DNA of 64,000 nucleotides from Agrobacterium vitis (GCF_013426735.1 NZ_AP023272.1:3082501-3146500), one strand, 5' to 3'. Shown: positions 1 through 8,425, counted from the stretch's first letter. Notes: generated by a model from the sequence alone, not told the origin. Translations and numbers: made by a program.

Positions 1-1133
1 TCGCTGGACAGGCCCTCGACCTGATCGAGATCGGGCTTCAGGCACAAGACCTCGCCAAACCCATCGGATAGAAAGCCCGACAGGCTGGCGGCGGTACGGC
101 GGATCAGCGGCAACACCGTCAGCCGGTAGAAGGCGCGGTTGGCCTCCTGATAATTGGCGTAGGTATTGTCGCCGGGAATGCCCAGCAGCATTGGCGGCAC
201 GCCGAGCGACAGCGCAATATCGCGGGCCGCGCCATTGCGGGCATCGGTAAAATCCATGTCGCGGGGGGTCAGGCTCATCGCCTTCCAGTCCAGCCCGCCC
301 TCCAGCAGCATCGGACGGCCCGCCTGCATCGGCCCGGAATAGCCCTGTTCCAGTTCGTCCTTCAGCCGCTGATATTGTTCCGGCGGCAGGTTGCCACCCT
401 CCTTGGGCTGATAGACCAGCGCCCCGGAGGGCCGGGCGGAATTGTCGAGCAACGCCTTGTTCCAGGTGGCAGCGGCATTGTGCAGGTCCAGCGCGTTATG
501 GGCCGAAGCAAGCGGCGCGTAACCGCTGATATCGTCAAGCGGGTGAAACAGCTTGAAATGCAGGATCGGCTGCGGCTCGCCTTCAGCAGCCAAACGCCGC
601 GTCACCCCGGCGGCGCGATAATCATAGGCGACCGGCCAGCCATCGGCACCCTCGACGACGCTGACCCGGTCGGGGCGCAGCAGATGCAGTTCCATCAGCC
701 GCCCGCCAAGCCAGAGCGGCTCCAGATAGGCATTGCCCGACAGCAGCAGATGGCCATAGAGCATTTCGAAAAAATCCGCCCCCGTTGCCCGCCCGTTGGG
801 CCGGGCCAGAAGCGCCAGCGCCGGATGCTCGCTCAACTCCCCGGCTCCTTCCTGCGGCAGGCCCTGATAAAGCAGAAGCGGCACAGCCGCCGCCGCCTCC
901 GAAACCAGCCGCACCGCCCGATGCGCCACCGGATTGCCGAGAAAACCCGCGCGTGACAAGGCTGCATAAGACCGCCCCGTGCCGCGCCCGGCACCGGTGG
1001 AGAGCAGCATTTCCAACCCCACCCGGGGTCTTATCCCCGCTTTCGTCTGGCCGGATTTTGTTTTGAGTGGGTCCGATGACGACACGGCGTCACGATTGGC
1101 CCGCCGAAACGGCAGGCGAAAGGAAGACAGCAT
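1..1133 (-). CDS. HK97-family phage portal protein, partial (GTA-like)
   Basis: This is the N-terminal ~377 residues of a portal protein, the dodecameric ring through which DNA enters a tailed-phage-type capsid. I translated the minus strand from an ATG at 1133 that follows the ribosome-binding site AGGAG six bases upstream. The frame stays open to base 1, so the C-terminus lies outside the window. Recognisable stretches are GNPVAHRAVRLVSEA near residue 68, LLSGNAYLEPLW, LHLLRPDRVSVV, ILHFKLFHPLDD and LGVPPMLLGIPGDNTYANYQ. These follow the order of the HK97 portal family and look closest to the portal of alphaproteobacterial gene transfer agents. It lies downstream of the terminase on the same strand, as in GTA and HK97-like clusters. 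A normal prophage origin cannot be excluded because capsid and tail genes are off the left edge. Confidence 0.88.
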   Translation of the reverse strand, partial: MLSSFRLPFRRANRDAVSSSDPLKTKSGQTKAGIRPRVGLEMLLSTGAGRGTGRSYAALSRAGFLGNPVAHRAVRLVSEAAAAVPLLLYQGLPQEGAGELSEHPALALLARPNGRATGADFFEMLYGHLLLSGNAYLEPLWLGGRLMELHLLRPDRVSVVEGADGWPVAYDYRAAGVTRRLAAEGEPQPILHFKLFHPLDDISGYAPLASAHNALDLHNAAATWNKALLDNSARPSGALVYQPKEGGNLPPEQYQRLKDELEQGYSGPMQAGRPMLLEGGLDWKAMSLTPRDMDFTDARNGAARDIALSLGVPPMLLGIPGDNTYANYQEANRAFYRLTVLPLIRRTAASLSGFLSDGFGEVLCLKPDLDQVEGLSS

Positions 1134-1258
1134 GATGTTCTCCTGAAGTTGCGATATTTGCGCCGGTTACGTGGATAGACCTGCCTATCGAAGGACCCTG
1201 ACGATGCGGGTCTGCATTTCCATGCTTTCGTGAAACACGGAAATAGTGTCAGCAAACC

Positions 1259-1867
1259 TCACCCCATCCCCGCCAAAATAGCCCGCCCATACCCAGCCAC
1301 CAGGTCCGCCCGGTCCTGCCCATTGACGATGCGGCGAGCGCCGCTCCAGTCGCTTGCCGTGGCAGTAAACACATCACCAAGCTTGACGCCCGAAAACAGC
1401 CCCTCGCGCATACCGACCACCAGAATATCCGCCGCCGTCGCCATATCCAGGGCGCGGCCCGGATCGGCAACAAGATCGACGCCCAGCGCCACCGACATCG
1501 CCTGATAATTGCGCTTATGGGTGATCTGCACGAAACCCCGGCCAAACCAGCTTCGTCCCGCCTCGTCCGGCCGCCAGTAAGGCGCGCTTACCTGGGGCAA
1601 GCGGCCCGCTTCATAGGCGCGCTCCAACCGATCAATGGCCTCGGCATCGGTTTTCGCCAGTGTTTCCCGCAGGGGCTGGAAGCGACCCGCCGTTTCATGA
1701 AAGGCGGTGGCCAGCAGATAGGCGATATGGCGATGGTCGGTCAGACCGTGGCGCGCGCAGCCCGCCAGAATGGCGTTGATGCCCTGCACCTGAGCCGTGC
1801 CGAGCCGCCCGCCACACAATTCACCGCGGATCCGGCTGAAGAGCGATTGCAAAGCCTTGGTATTCAT
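1259..1867 (-). CDS. GH19 chitinase-like endolysin
   Basis: This is a ~202-residue glycoside-hydrolase family 19-like protein, a fold used by plant class I chitinases and by many phage endolysins that cut peptidoglycan. The segment AYLLATAFHETAGRFQPL contains the expected catalytic Glu (about residue 58), and GRGFVQITHKRNY with a later ADILVVGMREGLFSG matches the core of the family. No signal peptide is visible, so release would need a holin or a role inside the particle. The frame is open upstream to 1957, but the ATG at 1867 has AAGGGGA upstream and starts where homologues start. The gene sits between the large terminase and the portal, on the same strand. That is an unusual place for a lysis gene and suggests insertion into the packaging cluster. 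Confidence 0.82.
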   Translation of the reverse strand: MNTKALQSLFSRIRGELCGGRLGTAQVQGINAILAGCARHGLTDHRHIAYLLATAFHETAGRFQPLRETLAKTDAEAIDRLERAYEAGRLPQVSAPYWRPDEAGRSWFGRGFVQITHKRNYQAMSVALGVDLVADPGRALDMATAADILVVGMREGLFSGVKLGDVFTATASDWSGARRIVNGQDRADLVAGYGRAILAGMG

Positions 1868-2106
1868 AAACTGCCAATTCCCCTTAAAATAGCAGGGTCC
1901 AGCCGAACGCGGCGAGATTGAACCAAAAAAATGCTGGGATTTAAATCGGTTAAACAAAATTCAATCGGTTCAGACCCTGTCACGAGATATTTACAAAGAT
2001 TTAAGCTTGTGGAACTTTCCGCTCCACCGCTGGTTATGAGCGGCACAGAGCAACAAGCCCTGCCGCGCCATGACAGGCGCCGGGCGCTTAACAGAGGAGT
2101 AATGTG

Positions 2107-2250
2107 ATGGACGCCAAGAGCAGCAGCCAGATCAGCAAGACGATTGCAGAGGCCAGCCGGACCATTCCTGCCCATATCGTTGAACGCCTTGAATCCGAAT
2201 GGCGCCAGATGCGTCAACCTTCGGCACCGCCAGCGCCTGCGACCAAATAA
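2107..2250 (+). CDS. 47-residue hypothetical protein, opposite strand in phage cluster
   Basis: This short frame runs from ATG at 2107 to TAA at 2248-2250. It has a near-ideal ribosome-binding site (GAGGAG, seven bases before the start). The protein is polar, helix-prone in the middle (SSQISKTIAEASRTIPAHIV, then ERLESEWRQM) and ends in a Pro/Ala-rich tail. It reads against all surrounding packaging genes, and its stop codon directly abuts the stop codon of the large terminase at 2251. The upstream 1868-2106 is AT-richer and could hold its promoter and that of the endolysin-like gene divergently. I do not recognise the family. The strong ribosome-binding site and exact fit into the gap argue for a real gene, but length alone makes it uncertain. 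Confidence 0.5.
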   Translation: MDAKSSSQISKTIAEASRTIPAHIVERLESEWRQMRQPSAPPAPATK

Positions 2251-3732
2251 TTATAGCGTGCGAATGCGCGGCTCGCCCGCGCATTCCAGAAGCAGCGCGG
2301 TCAAAGCCCAGACCAGCGCATCCAGCCGGTCAGGAGACCGGCCATTCGACAGGCCATCCGGGCCGAAATCACACATTTGATCTTCCAGATCGGCAAAACG
2401 GGCTGCGTGAAAAACGCGGCCCTGTTCATAGAGAGCCGCCACCGGCTCGGCCCGCAAAAACTTGCCACGCATCGCCCGCACCATGCGTACCGGCAGGTTG
2501 GCATCGACGCTTTTCAACAGCGCCCCAACCATTTCCCCGCCCTGATTGACCTCCGCCACCACCCGGTCCGCTTCAAACCGGCGAAAGGCCCGTACCACGG
2601 CGGTCGCCCAACTGGCCGGGCTTTCCCCCGTCACCGAACAATCAGCCAGCACCACCGCCCGGCCCAGCCGGTCGAGACCCGCAACGACAATGCCGCAGAC
2701 CGATTGCGCACCCGCCCCGGAGGGCGGATCGACACCCACGACAATGCGGTGCAGCGGTTCACTGAGCCTGACCGTCAATTGCTCCAGCCGGTCGCGCCGC
2801 CACAGCGCATCCTCCCGGTCCTCTATCAGCTCACCATCCAATTCCTGACGGCCAAGCCGCGTGCCACCGTAACGGGCCTGCAAGGCCTCGATAAAGCCGG
2901 GCGCGAGATTACCGGCATTGCCGAAGGTGGAAAGCCGGGTGAGCCTTGTGCCGGGGTCCGCCAGCAATCGTTTCAGGATCGGCACCGGACGCGGCGTGGT
3001 GGTAATCACCTGGCGTGGATCATCCCCCAACCGCAGGGAAAATTGCAGCATGTCGAAGGTCTCCTCGGCATGTTTCCATTTGGCGATCTCGTCGCACCAG
3101 GCATAGTGAAACTGCGGGCCGCGCAGGCTCTCCGGGTCTTCAGCGGAAAACATTTGCGCCATCGCGCCATTCGGCCAGACCAGCCTGCGCCGGGAAATTT
3201 CCACTTCCGGGCGTTTGTGGCGGGCTATACGGGCAATGCCCGACAGTCCATCCACCATCACCTCGCGAGCATCGCCCAGGGTTTCGCCCACCAGCGCAAT
3301 CCGCACAGCGGATTTTTCACCAGCCGAGGCGATCTCATGCACCCATTCAGCCCCGGCCCGGGTCTTGCCGGAACCGCGTCCGCCCATCAGCAACCAGTTG
3401 CGCCACGCCCCCTCGGGCGGTGCTTGCAACGGGTGCCGCAGCAAGGCCCAGCTCCGCGCCAACCGCTGTAGAGCGGCCAGCTCCAACCCTTGCATCACCT
3501 CACCGCCGTTGTTTCCATCCGCTTGAAGAGTTGAGATAACAGAATGACCGCGCTGTCGCGCGCTGATCGCCTGCGCCAGCAACGATCCTTCATCCCCCAG
3601 TGCCGAAACCGTATCGTGCAGGTTTTGCATCTCCCGGCGCAGGGCCGATAAACCATTGTTTTCGGCTCGCGATGCCGCCAAAAGGGCAGCAACCGATATG
3701 CCCGCCGACAGCCGATCCGAACGTCCTGTCAC
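2251..3732 (-). CDS. Terminase large subunit (DNA-packaging ATPase/nuclease), GTA-like
   Basis: This is the packaging motor that cuts DNA and pumps it into the procapsid. The ATPase half shows Walker A GGRGSGKT at about residues 117-124 followed by RAGAEW, a Walker B-like HYAWCDEIAKW and the coupling motif ITTTPRPVPILKRLL. The nuclease half shows spaced acidic motifs RIVVGVDPPSGAG, VVAEVNQGGEM and DRLDALVWAL, as expected of an RNase H-like fold. The spelling of these motifs resembles GTA terminases. The start used is GTG 3732, nine bases after the upstream gene. GTA homologues seem to begin nearer residue 80 (an ATG at 3495), so the first ~80 residues are either an extension or untranslated. 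The order small-terminase-like, terminase, portal supports a packaging cluster read leftward. Confidence 0.9.
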   Translation of the reverse strand: MTGRSDRLSAGISVAALLAASRAENNGLSALRREMQNLHDTVSALGDEGSLLAQAISARQRGHSVISTLQADGNNGGEVMQGLELAALQRLARSWALLRHPLQAPPEGAWRNWLLMGGRGSGKTRAGAEWVHEIASAGEKSAVRIALVGETLGDAREVMVDGLSGIARIARHKRPEVEISRRRLVWPNGAMAQMFSAEDPESLRGPQFHYAWCDEIAKWKHAEETFDMLQFSLRLGDDPRQVITTTPRPVPILKRLLADPGTRLTRLSTFGNAGNLAPGFIEALQARYGGTRLGRQELDGELIEDREDALWRRDRLEQLTVRLSEPLHRIVVGVDPPSGAGAQSVCGIVVAGLDRLGRAVVLADCSVTGESPASWATAVVRAFRRFEADRVVAEVNQGGEMVGALLKSVDANLPVRMVRAMRGKFLRAEPVAALYEQGRVFHAARFADLEDQMCDFGPDGLSNGRSPDRLDALVWALTALLLECAGEPRIRTL

Positions 3733-3741
3733 CCGCGACCC

Positions 3742-4296
3742 TCACGCTGTTGTCTGAATTGGCTGGTCGCTTGTCGCGCTCGGGGGGCCAATTGCCGCCA
3801 GGGAAGTAGTCAGGCTTTCGGCTTTCCACCGTTCAAACAGCAGCGCCGCCTTGGCCTCCGCCTGGGTTTCCACCAGCGCCAACAGCCGCGCCTGGGCGAC
3901 ATCCAGCGTTTCGGTCTCGCCGGCCCGCTCCTCCTCGGCTTCACGGTCACGGACCAATTGCCGTTGCAGCGCATCGATTTTCTCCAGCGTGCGGACAATC
4001 ACCGACATCGCTTCGGTCGCCGCCTTCAGATCGGCACGGGCGAGCTTTGCCGCCGCCTCGTCGCCACCCTCCATCAGCGCCGCCGCCCCTTCGCGCAACA
4101 ACCGGAACTGCTCGAATTGCGCCGACATTTCCCGCGTCAGCTCATTGAGCAGCCCGGCATAATGATCGCTCAGGGCAGTAAGATCGGCAGCCTTGATTTC
4201 CAGCCCGTCATTGAGGGTTACCCCATGCCGGTCGCAGGCAAAGGACAGCGCCGGTAAAGGCCAGCAGCCGTAAAGCGATATATCGAAATCATCCAT
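3742..4296 (-). CDS. Probable small terminase-like protein at the head of the packaging cluster
   Basis: This ~184-residue protein is the first gene of the leftward cluster, nine bases ahead of the large terminase. ATG 4296 follows GGGAGG with good spacing; a longer frame to 4353 lacks such a site. After a short N-terminal segment (DDFDISLYGCWPLPALSF) most of the chain is predicted to be long charged helices, including LSDHYAGLLNELTREMSA and IVRTLEKIDALQRQLVRD, then an Ala/Thr-rich tail. In RcGTA the gene immediately before the terminase encodes a small terminase that lacks a classical helix-turn-helix. Position and helical make-up fit that role, but I see no diagnostic motif. The function is inference from context. 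Confidence 0.5.
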   Translation of the reverse strand: MDDFDISLYGCWPLPALSFACDRHGVTLNDGLEIKAADLTALSDHYAGLLNELTREMSAQFEQFRLLREGAAALMEGGDEAAAKLARADLKAATEAMSVIVRTLEKIDALQRQLVRDREAEEERAGETETLDVAQARLLALVETQAEAKAALLFERWKAESLTTSLAAIGPPSATSDQPIQTTA

Positions 4297-5000
4297 GATG
4301 AATATCCTCCCGGCAGGCGAGGCTCCCATCACAAGAAAGGGAGACCGCCACAACCAGAGTTAAAGCGCTGCAAGTGTATGAAAGAGAGCGTAAAAACCAA
4401 ACCGGAAGGACCGAAGCCGCAGATTTCCGACCGTAAACAAAACCTAACAGAACACCGTCACGGCGTCAATGCTTATTTTCCTATTTAGGTTTTTTTTCTT
4501 ATTTTTAATTATGAAGAAGACAACCGTCCTCCACAATCGGAGGCTCACTTAACGCCCAACCAACATAAGAGGGAAGAGTGGTGGGAGCCCGTCCGGGTCA
4601 ATTTCACAATTGCCGGTTATAGCCCCGTGCATTTTGTAAAATGCCTCAGGACACCATAACACTTTAAAACTGCTGTATTTATAGATGCGGACTTTTGAAT
4701 CCGCCGCTCGTGAAGATATCACAAACCGCGCGACTGAAAACCGCGATGCCAAGACCATTGAGATCCGGACGACAGAGACGCACGGATCTGTCTGGTTGAG
4801 CATACACTCACTGAGGTCATGATTGACGGCCGGTCTTGCGACCGGCCGCCCGCCCCATTCCCCCGCCCCCAGGGTCCCGGTGCGTCCGACAACGGGCCAT
4901 TTCGCCCGTATTTCTCCTGCCGCCAGTAAAAACACTGCGGCATATAAAAAGCGTCTCGTCATACCGGATGACGCATTGGCCTGACCCGTTATGCCGAGGC
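4297..5000. other. Intergenic region without a convincing gene
   Basis: About 700 bases lie between the phage-like cluster and the MerR gene. The part nearest the cluster (4440-4520) is AT-rich with a long T tract and probably holds the cluster promoter; on the minus strand a TTGACG and a weak -10-like TAGGTT are 17 bases apart near 4460-4490. A minus-strand frame 4549-4962 would encode a protein starting MTRRFLYAAVFLLAAGEIRA, which looks like a signal peptide, but it has no ribosome-binding site and the rest of the translation is unlike a folded domain. I do not call it. Confidence 0.4.
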
Positions 5001-5432
5001 TTAGGCCTCTTCCATTTCCACCTTGCGGTTTTTGTCCGCGGAAGAACCACCGCCGAGCTTTTCCAGGATCGGGCAATCCGGGCGGTCGCCCTGCTCGCAG
5101 TGATCAACCAGGTTTTTCAGCGTATCGACCATGGCCTGCATGGCTTCCATCTTGTCTTCGAGTTCGCGCAGATGGTTCATGGCCACCTGGCGCACATCAT
5201 CGTTTTTGCGGCCAGAGTCGCTCCACAGCGCCAACAGCCGCTCCGTCTCCTCCAGGGAAAACCCGAGGGTCCGCGCCCGCCGCACAAAGCGCAGACGGTG
5301 GACTTCATTTTCGCCATAGACCCGATAATTGCTTGAGGTGCGCCGTGCCGGCAAAACCAGCCCGATTTCCTCATAGTAGCGGATCATTTTCGCAGAAACG
5401 CCGGAGGCTGCGGCTGCTTCTCCGATATTCAT
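5001..5432 (-). CDS. hmrR: MerR-family copper-responsive regulator (HmrR/CueR type)
   Basis: This 143-residue protein has the N-terminal MerR winged helix-turn-helix (MNIGEAAAASGVSAKMIRYY then EEIGLVLPAR, YRVYGENEVHRLRFVRRART), a long dimerisation helix, and the C-terminal metal loop DHCEQGDRPDCPIL. Two Cys seven residues apart in this loop are the Cu(I) ligands of CueR; no Zn-type or Hg-type extra Cys is seen. CueR/HmrR proteins switch on copper ATPase genes by untwisting a promoter with a 19-bp spacer. Here no copper ATPase or chaperone lies next to it, so the target must be elsewhere or beyond this region. The tail KNRKVEMEEA is unremarkable. Family assignment is firm; the copper specificity is inferred from the loop. 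Confidence 0.9.
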   Translation of the reverse strand: MNIGEAAAASGVSAKMIRYYEEIGLVLPARRTSSNYRVYGENEVHRLRFVRRARTLGFSLEETERLLALWSDSGRKNDDVRQVAMNHLRELEDKMEAMQAMVDTLKNLVDHCEQGDRPDCPILEKLGGGSSADKNRKVEMEEA

Positions 5433-5847
5433 GAGCGTGTCCTTCCTGGTTGCAAGCAGAAATAGTAAAATATCCAGCTCGCGACGTTTTCAAAATTGCA
5501 TTCTAGCTTTTAACTATCAATATCGGCAGAAGTAAATAACCAAAAAAAGTTACATCGAACTCACACATTTTTACGTGAATGACAGCAAGAGCCCGGCGTC
5601 TGCGGCTCGAATTGCCAAACACTCCTCATGCCTGCAATTTCACTGAAAGCGTATCGCGATCCGATACATTCGCGTCTCGAAATGATACAGGAAATAAATC
5701 GGCAAATTCGAGATTGCGATAGTACAGCCTGCGATACACGAAGCCGCTATATAGGCAGTCACAACCTGCGGTGCAATCCTCCACCCCAGCGATGGCGCAA
5801 AAATTCAAACGGCGTGCAGCACCTGAAGGGTCTGCTGACCAGAGGTA
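5433..5847. other. Intergenic region, no gene seen
   Basis: This 415-base gap separates the MerR gene from the first sulfotransferase-like gene. It is AT-richer than its flanks around 5450-5600. A plus-strand frame 5628-5909 lacks a ribosome-binding site and overlaps the 3' end of the next gene. I see no clear terminator or repeat. Confidence 0.4.
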
Positions 5848-6900
5848 TCAGTCGGGCAATATTTCGGAGAAATCGAAATCATCGCGATAGAGATCAAAAC
5901 TCGCCCTGATCCGATCCTTGACACGCTGAGGCAATTGGCTGCCCCGGCCGCTGACACCCTTGTTGAACCGGGCATGACCGGCCTCTATCGTCTCGGAAAA
6001 CACCTCGGACAGCTTTGCGGAATCAAGGAATTCCGGCCCAACAAACGCAGCGATCCTCTCGGCCAGACGCTGCTTGTTGCCGAGAAAATCCTCCTCGTAG
6101 GAGATCCAGAGCGGCTTGACCAGGCCAAGCGCTTCGCAGCGTTTCCAGCTCATGAAGAATTGCAGATACCAGGCACATTGGCGATCCACCAGGATCAGAT
6201 AGCGCGTCTCGTCGTCCAGCTCACAATAATTGGATGGCAAGCCGTCACTAAAATAGATCGCGTCCTTGTCACGGGTCGCCGCCCATTCCTGCTGTTGCTT
6301 GCGCATCATGTCATCCAGACTGACCAGGCTGTCATAGACATTGCGGTAGGTGACGATCGGGCGGATATTGTAAAGCTCAAGTTGCTGGCAAAGATAGGGC
6401 GTGCAGCGCAAATGATGCTGCGCCACATAGCCAAGGCCATTATTGCCGTATTGGATCAACGCCAATTCGTCCGTTTCCTGCTCACGCAGGGTAATGCCCA
6501 TGGAAAAAGGCGTTTGCGGCGACAAGGCGGACGACATCAGCACCGCCATCGGCACATTCAATACTTTCATCAGGCTCTGACCGATGAAGGTTGAAGCCGA
6601 TTTTGGCAGGCACGCCACCAGAACATTCGGCTGATGCGCTCGCGAGGCCGTCAGCCGTGCCCGCATGAGAGCCGCGCCGAGTTCCGGCACGGAAATCGCC
6701 AGACTGTCGGCTGCGGCATCACTCATCTTTGGCACATAGAAAGGATGCGCCAGCGAGAACACACCCGAAATCGCAAAGGCATCGGCGGGATCGGTTCGTC
6801 GGAGAAACTCATCGAATTTCCGCGACACCCATTCCGCATCGGGCACCGGGGCCGCTTCGCGGGCAAAGCTTTTGACAAGTGACCAATCCAGTCTCGACAT
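5848..6900 (-). CDS. Sulfotransferase-fold protein, paralogue 1
   Basis: This ~350-residue protein is probably a PAPS-dependent sulfotransferase. The segment VLVACLPKSASTFIGQSL matches the 5'-phosphosulfate-binding loop (PKSGTTW in cytosolic enzymes). IVTYRNVYDSLVSLDD matches the 3'-phosphate-binding Arg/Ser motif. Near the C-terminus HARFNKGVSGRGSQLP resembles the RKG-type loop that closes over the cofactor. No signal peptide is seen, so it should act in the cytoplasm. The start is ATG 6900, preceded by GGAGAG; the frame extends to a TTG at 6930 without a better site. On the minus strand a TATAAT at 6946-6941 could be the -10 element. A paralogue with the same motifs lies head-to-head at 7340. 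The substrate is unknown; surface polysaccharide or a Nod-factor-like molecule would be a guess. Confidence 0.78.
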   Translation of the reverse strand: MSRLDWSLVKSFAREAAPVPDAEWVSRKFDEFLRRTDPADAFAISGVFSLAHPFYVPKMSDAAADSLAISVPELGAALMRARLTASRAHQPNVLVACLPKSASTFIGQSLMKVLNVPMAVLMSSALSPQTPFSMGITLREQETDELALIQYGNNGLGYVAQHHLRCTPYLCQQLELYNIRPIVTYRNVYDSLVSLDDMMRKQQQEWAATRDKDAIYFSDGLPSNYCELDDETRYLILVDRQCAWYLQFFMSWKRCEALGLVKPLWISYEEDFLGNKQRLAERIAAFVGPEFLDSAKLSEVFSETIEAGHARFNKGVSGRGSQLPQRVKDRIRASFDLYRDDFDFSEILPD

Positions 6901-7006
6901 AAGCTCTCCATTGCACCAAATTGGTTTCAACCGAGATGAAATTATAGTGTAAAACTTGTACGAGACTTACCCTAAGGAAGGCCATCAGGTCGCCGTCAGG
7001 GCGCGT

Positions 7007-7145
7007 CCCCAGCCACCGCCAAAGGCCAGTCGCAGAGATAATCCCGGCCTGATGAGCGGTTTCGATGTCGCCAGAAACCAGCGGATGCCACCAGCAGAGG
7101 TCCGGCCCTCGTGGACGAGGTTGTAAGCTCCTGCCTGGCGCAAGC
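7007..7145 (-). pseudogene. Decayed fragment of a YcgN-family gene
   Basis: This ~139-base stretch matches the C-terminal coding part of the intact YcgN-family gene at 8663-9145, in the same orientation. Minus-strand reading gives YNLVHEGR, then after a one-base deletion DLCWWHPLVSGD and ETAHQAG, then CDWPLAV, against [27 protein letters not shown] and CDWPMTV in the intact copy. Relative to that copy, 58 bases are missing; the break falls at a GGATT present at both ends of the lost segment, which suggests deletion by short-repeat slippage. No start, cysteine cluster or stop remains. It lies in the gap between the two sulfotransferase-like genes, so it marks a duplication or rearrangement of this locus. 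Confidence 0.85.
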
Positions 7146-7339
7146 TTCCTCAGTCAGCTTTACACCATAATGTTTTCGCCCCTTGCGAATAACCCTTTGG
7201 TACAGACACACCCCGGTGCACCGACGCATTCACTTCAGTCATGCTCTCATGCACCAAGCTTTTGTTTATGCGTCGATATATCCAATTCGACCAAAGACTC
7301 CGTTTGGATAGACGCAGCAGGATAAGGACAGGTTGCAGC

Positions 7340-8425
7340 ATGGAACATGCGGTCGGCATCCGGACGAATGACAAGGCGGGTTCGAACCTGGAAGACACGC
7401 TGGGCCAGACGCTAGCAGACATATCCACCCTGGCGCCGCGCGAAGCGCTAAGCCTGGGAATGGATTATCTGTCCTCCGTGCCGCCAAACCGGGCTCTGGA
7501 AGTCGCCGCAGCCCTTTGCCATGCCAATCCGTTCTTTCTGCCCGCGGTAAGCGATGGCGACGCCCAGGGTCTGAAGCTGTCGACTTCCCAACTTGCCGAA
7601 TTGACATTTCGGGCGAGATTGACGGCAAGCCGGGCCAGACAGCCGAATGTTCTTGTGGCCTGTGCGCCCAAATCGGCCTCGACTTTCATTTCGATGGCGT
7701 TGGTGCAGGCACTGGATATCCCCCTGGCCAACCTGGCACTTCCCAGCTTCACACCCGGCAGCGGCTCTGCACTGGGAGGCAATCTGCGCTCGCAGGAAAC
7801 CGATGAGCTTGCACTTATGCGGCATGGATTGAACGGCCGTGGCTATGTCGCCCAGCATCACATTCGATGCACGCCCTATCTGGCCCGCCAGATGACGCTT
7901 TACAACATCCGCCCTATCGTCACTGTCCGTAATTTCTTCGACACGCTGATCAGCCTCGATGATATGTTCCAATCCTGGCGCGCTTCCAATCGTCCGGTCG
8001 ACACCATTTTTTTTGATGACGGCCTGCCAAGCAATTACCACCACCTGCCCTTCGAGGAGCGGCTTGAGATGCTGGTTGCGGCTCAAGCGATCTGGTATGC
8101 GCAGTTTCTGCTGAGTTGGCAGCGATGCGAAATGCTCAATCTGGTCAAGCCACTATGGGTTTCCTATGAAACGGATTTCCTCGGTGACAAGGCGGTTCTG
8201 GCTGATCGGATCGCCACCTTCACCGGAGCGGACAGCCAGGCGGCTCAGAAAATCACCGCGGCGCTAGCCGACAAGCGTGACGGTGAACGCAAGCGGATCA
8301 ATCAGGGCATCGCGGGCCGCGGAGCCGAGGTTCCGGAAAATATTCGTCGGCAAGCCATGGCCATTTTCGACCGCTATGCCGTCAATGGTGACCTGACACT
8401 TCTGACCGGACCGGTGGCAGCCTAG
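7340..8425 (+). CDS. Sulfotransferase-fold protein, paralogue 2
   Basis: This ~361-residue protein parallels the gene at 5848-6900 throughout: VLVACAPKSASTFISMAL is the phosphosulfate-binding loop, IVTVRNFFDTLISLDD the 3'-phosphate motif, and KRINQGIAGRGAEVP the C-terminal loop. Other shared blocks are RARLTASRARQPN, QETDELALMRHGLNGRGYVA and FSYETDF-like WVSYETDFLGDK. It has an extra N-terminal ~25 residues. ATG 7340 follows AGGACAGG; the frame is open upstream to 7241 without support. The two paralogues are transcribed divergently across a ~440-base gap that holds a pseudogene fragment. Similarity is clear but the two differ at many positions, so the duplication is not recent, or they came in separately. 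Confidence 0.78.
   Translation: MEHAVGIRTNDKAGSNLEDTLGQTLADISTLAPREALSLGMDYLSSVPPNRALEVAAALCHANPFFLPAVSDGDAQGLKLSTSQLAELTFRARLTASRARQPNVLVACAPKSASTFISMALVQALDIPLANLALPSFTPGSGSALGGNLRSQETDELALMRHGLNGRGYVAQHHIRCTPYLARQMTLYNIRPIVTVRNFFDTLISLDDMFQSWRASNRPVDTIFFDDGLPSNYHHLPFEERLEMLVAAQAIWYAQFLLSWQRCEMLNLVKPLWVSYETDFLGDKAVLADRIATFTGADSQAAQKITAALADKRDGERKRINQGIAGRGAEVPENIRRQAMAIFDRYAVNGDLTLLTGPVAA

Noticed and set aside
1930..1965. TTAA-N5-TTAA resembling a CtrA box near the endolysin-like gene
   Set aside because: The spacing is five, not the seven of the CtrA consensus.
2377..3471. 364-codon plus-strand frame opposite the large terminase
   Set aside because: It lies fully antisense to a gene with clear motifs, has no ribosome-binding site, and long antisense frames are common in GC-rich DNA.
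4549..4962. Minus-strand frame with a signal-peptide-like start
   Set aside because: The first 20 residues look exported but the remainder is not protein-like and there is no ribosome-binding site; listed only as part of the intergenic region.
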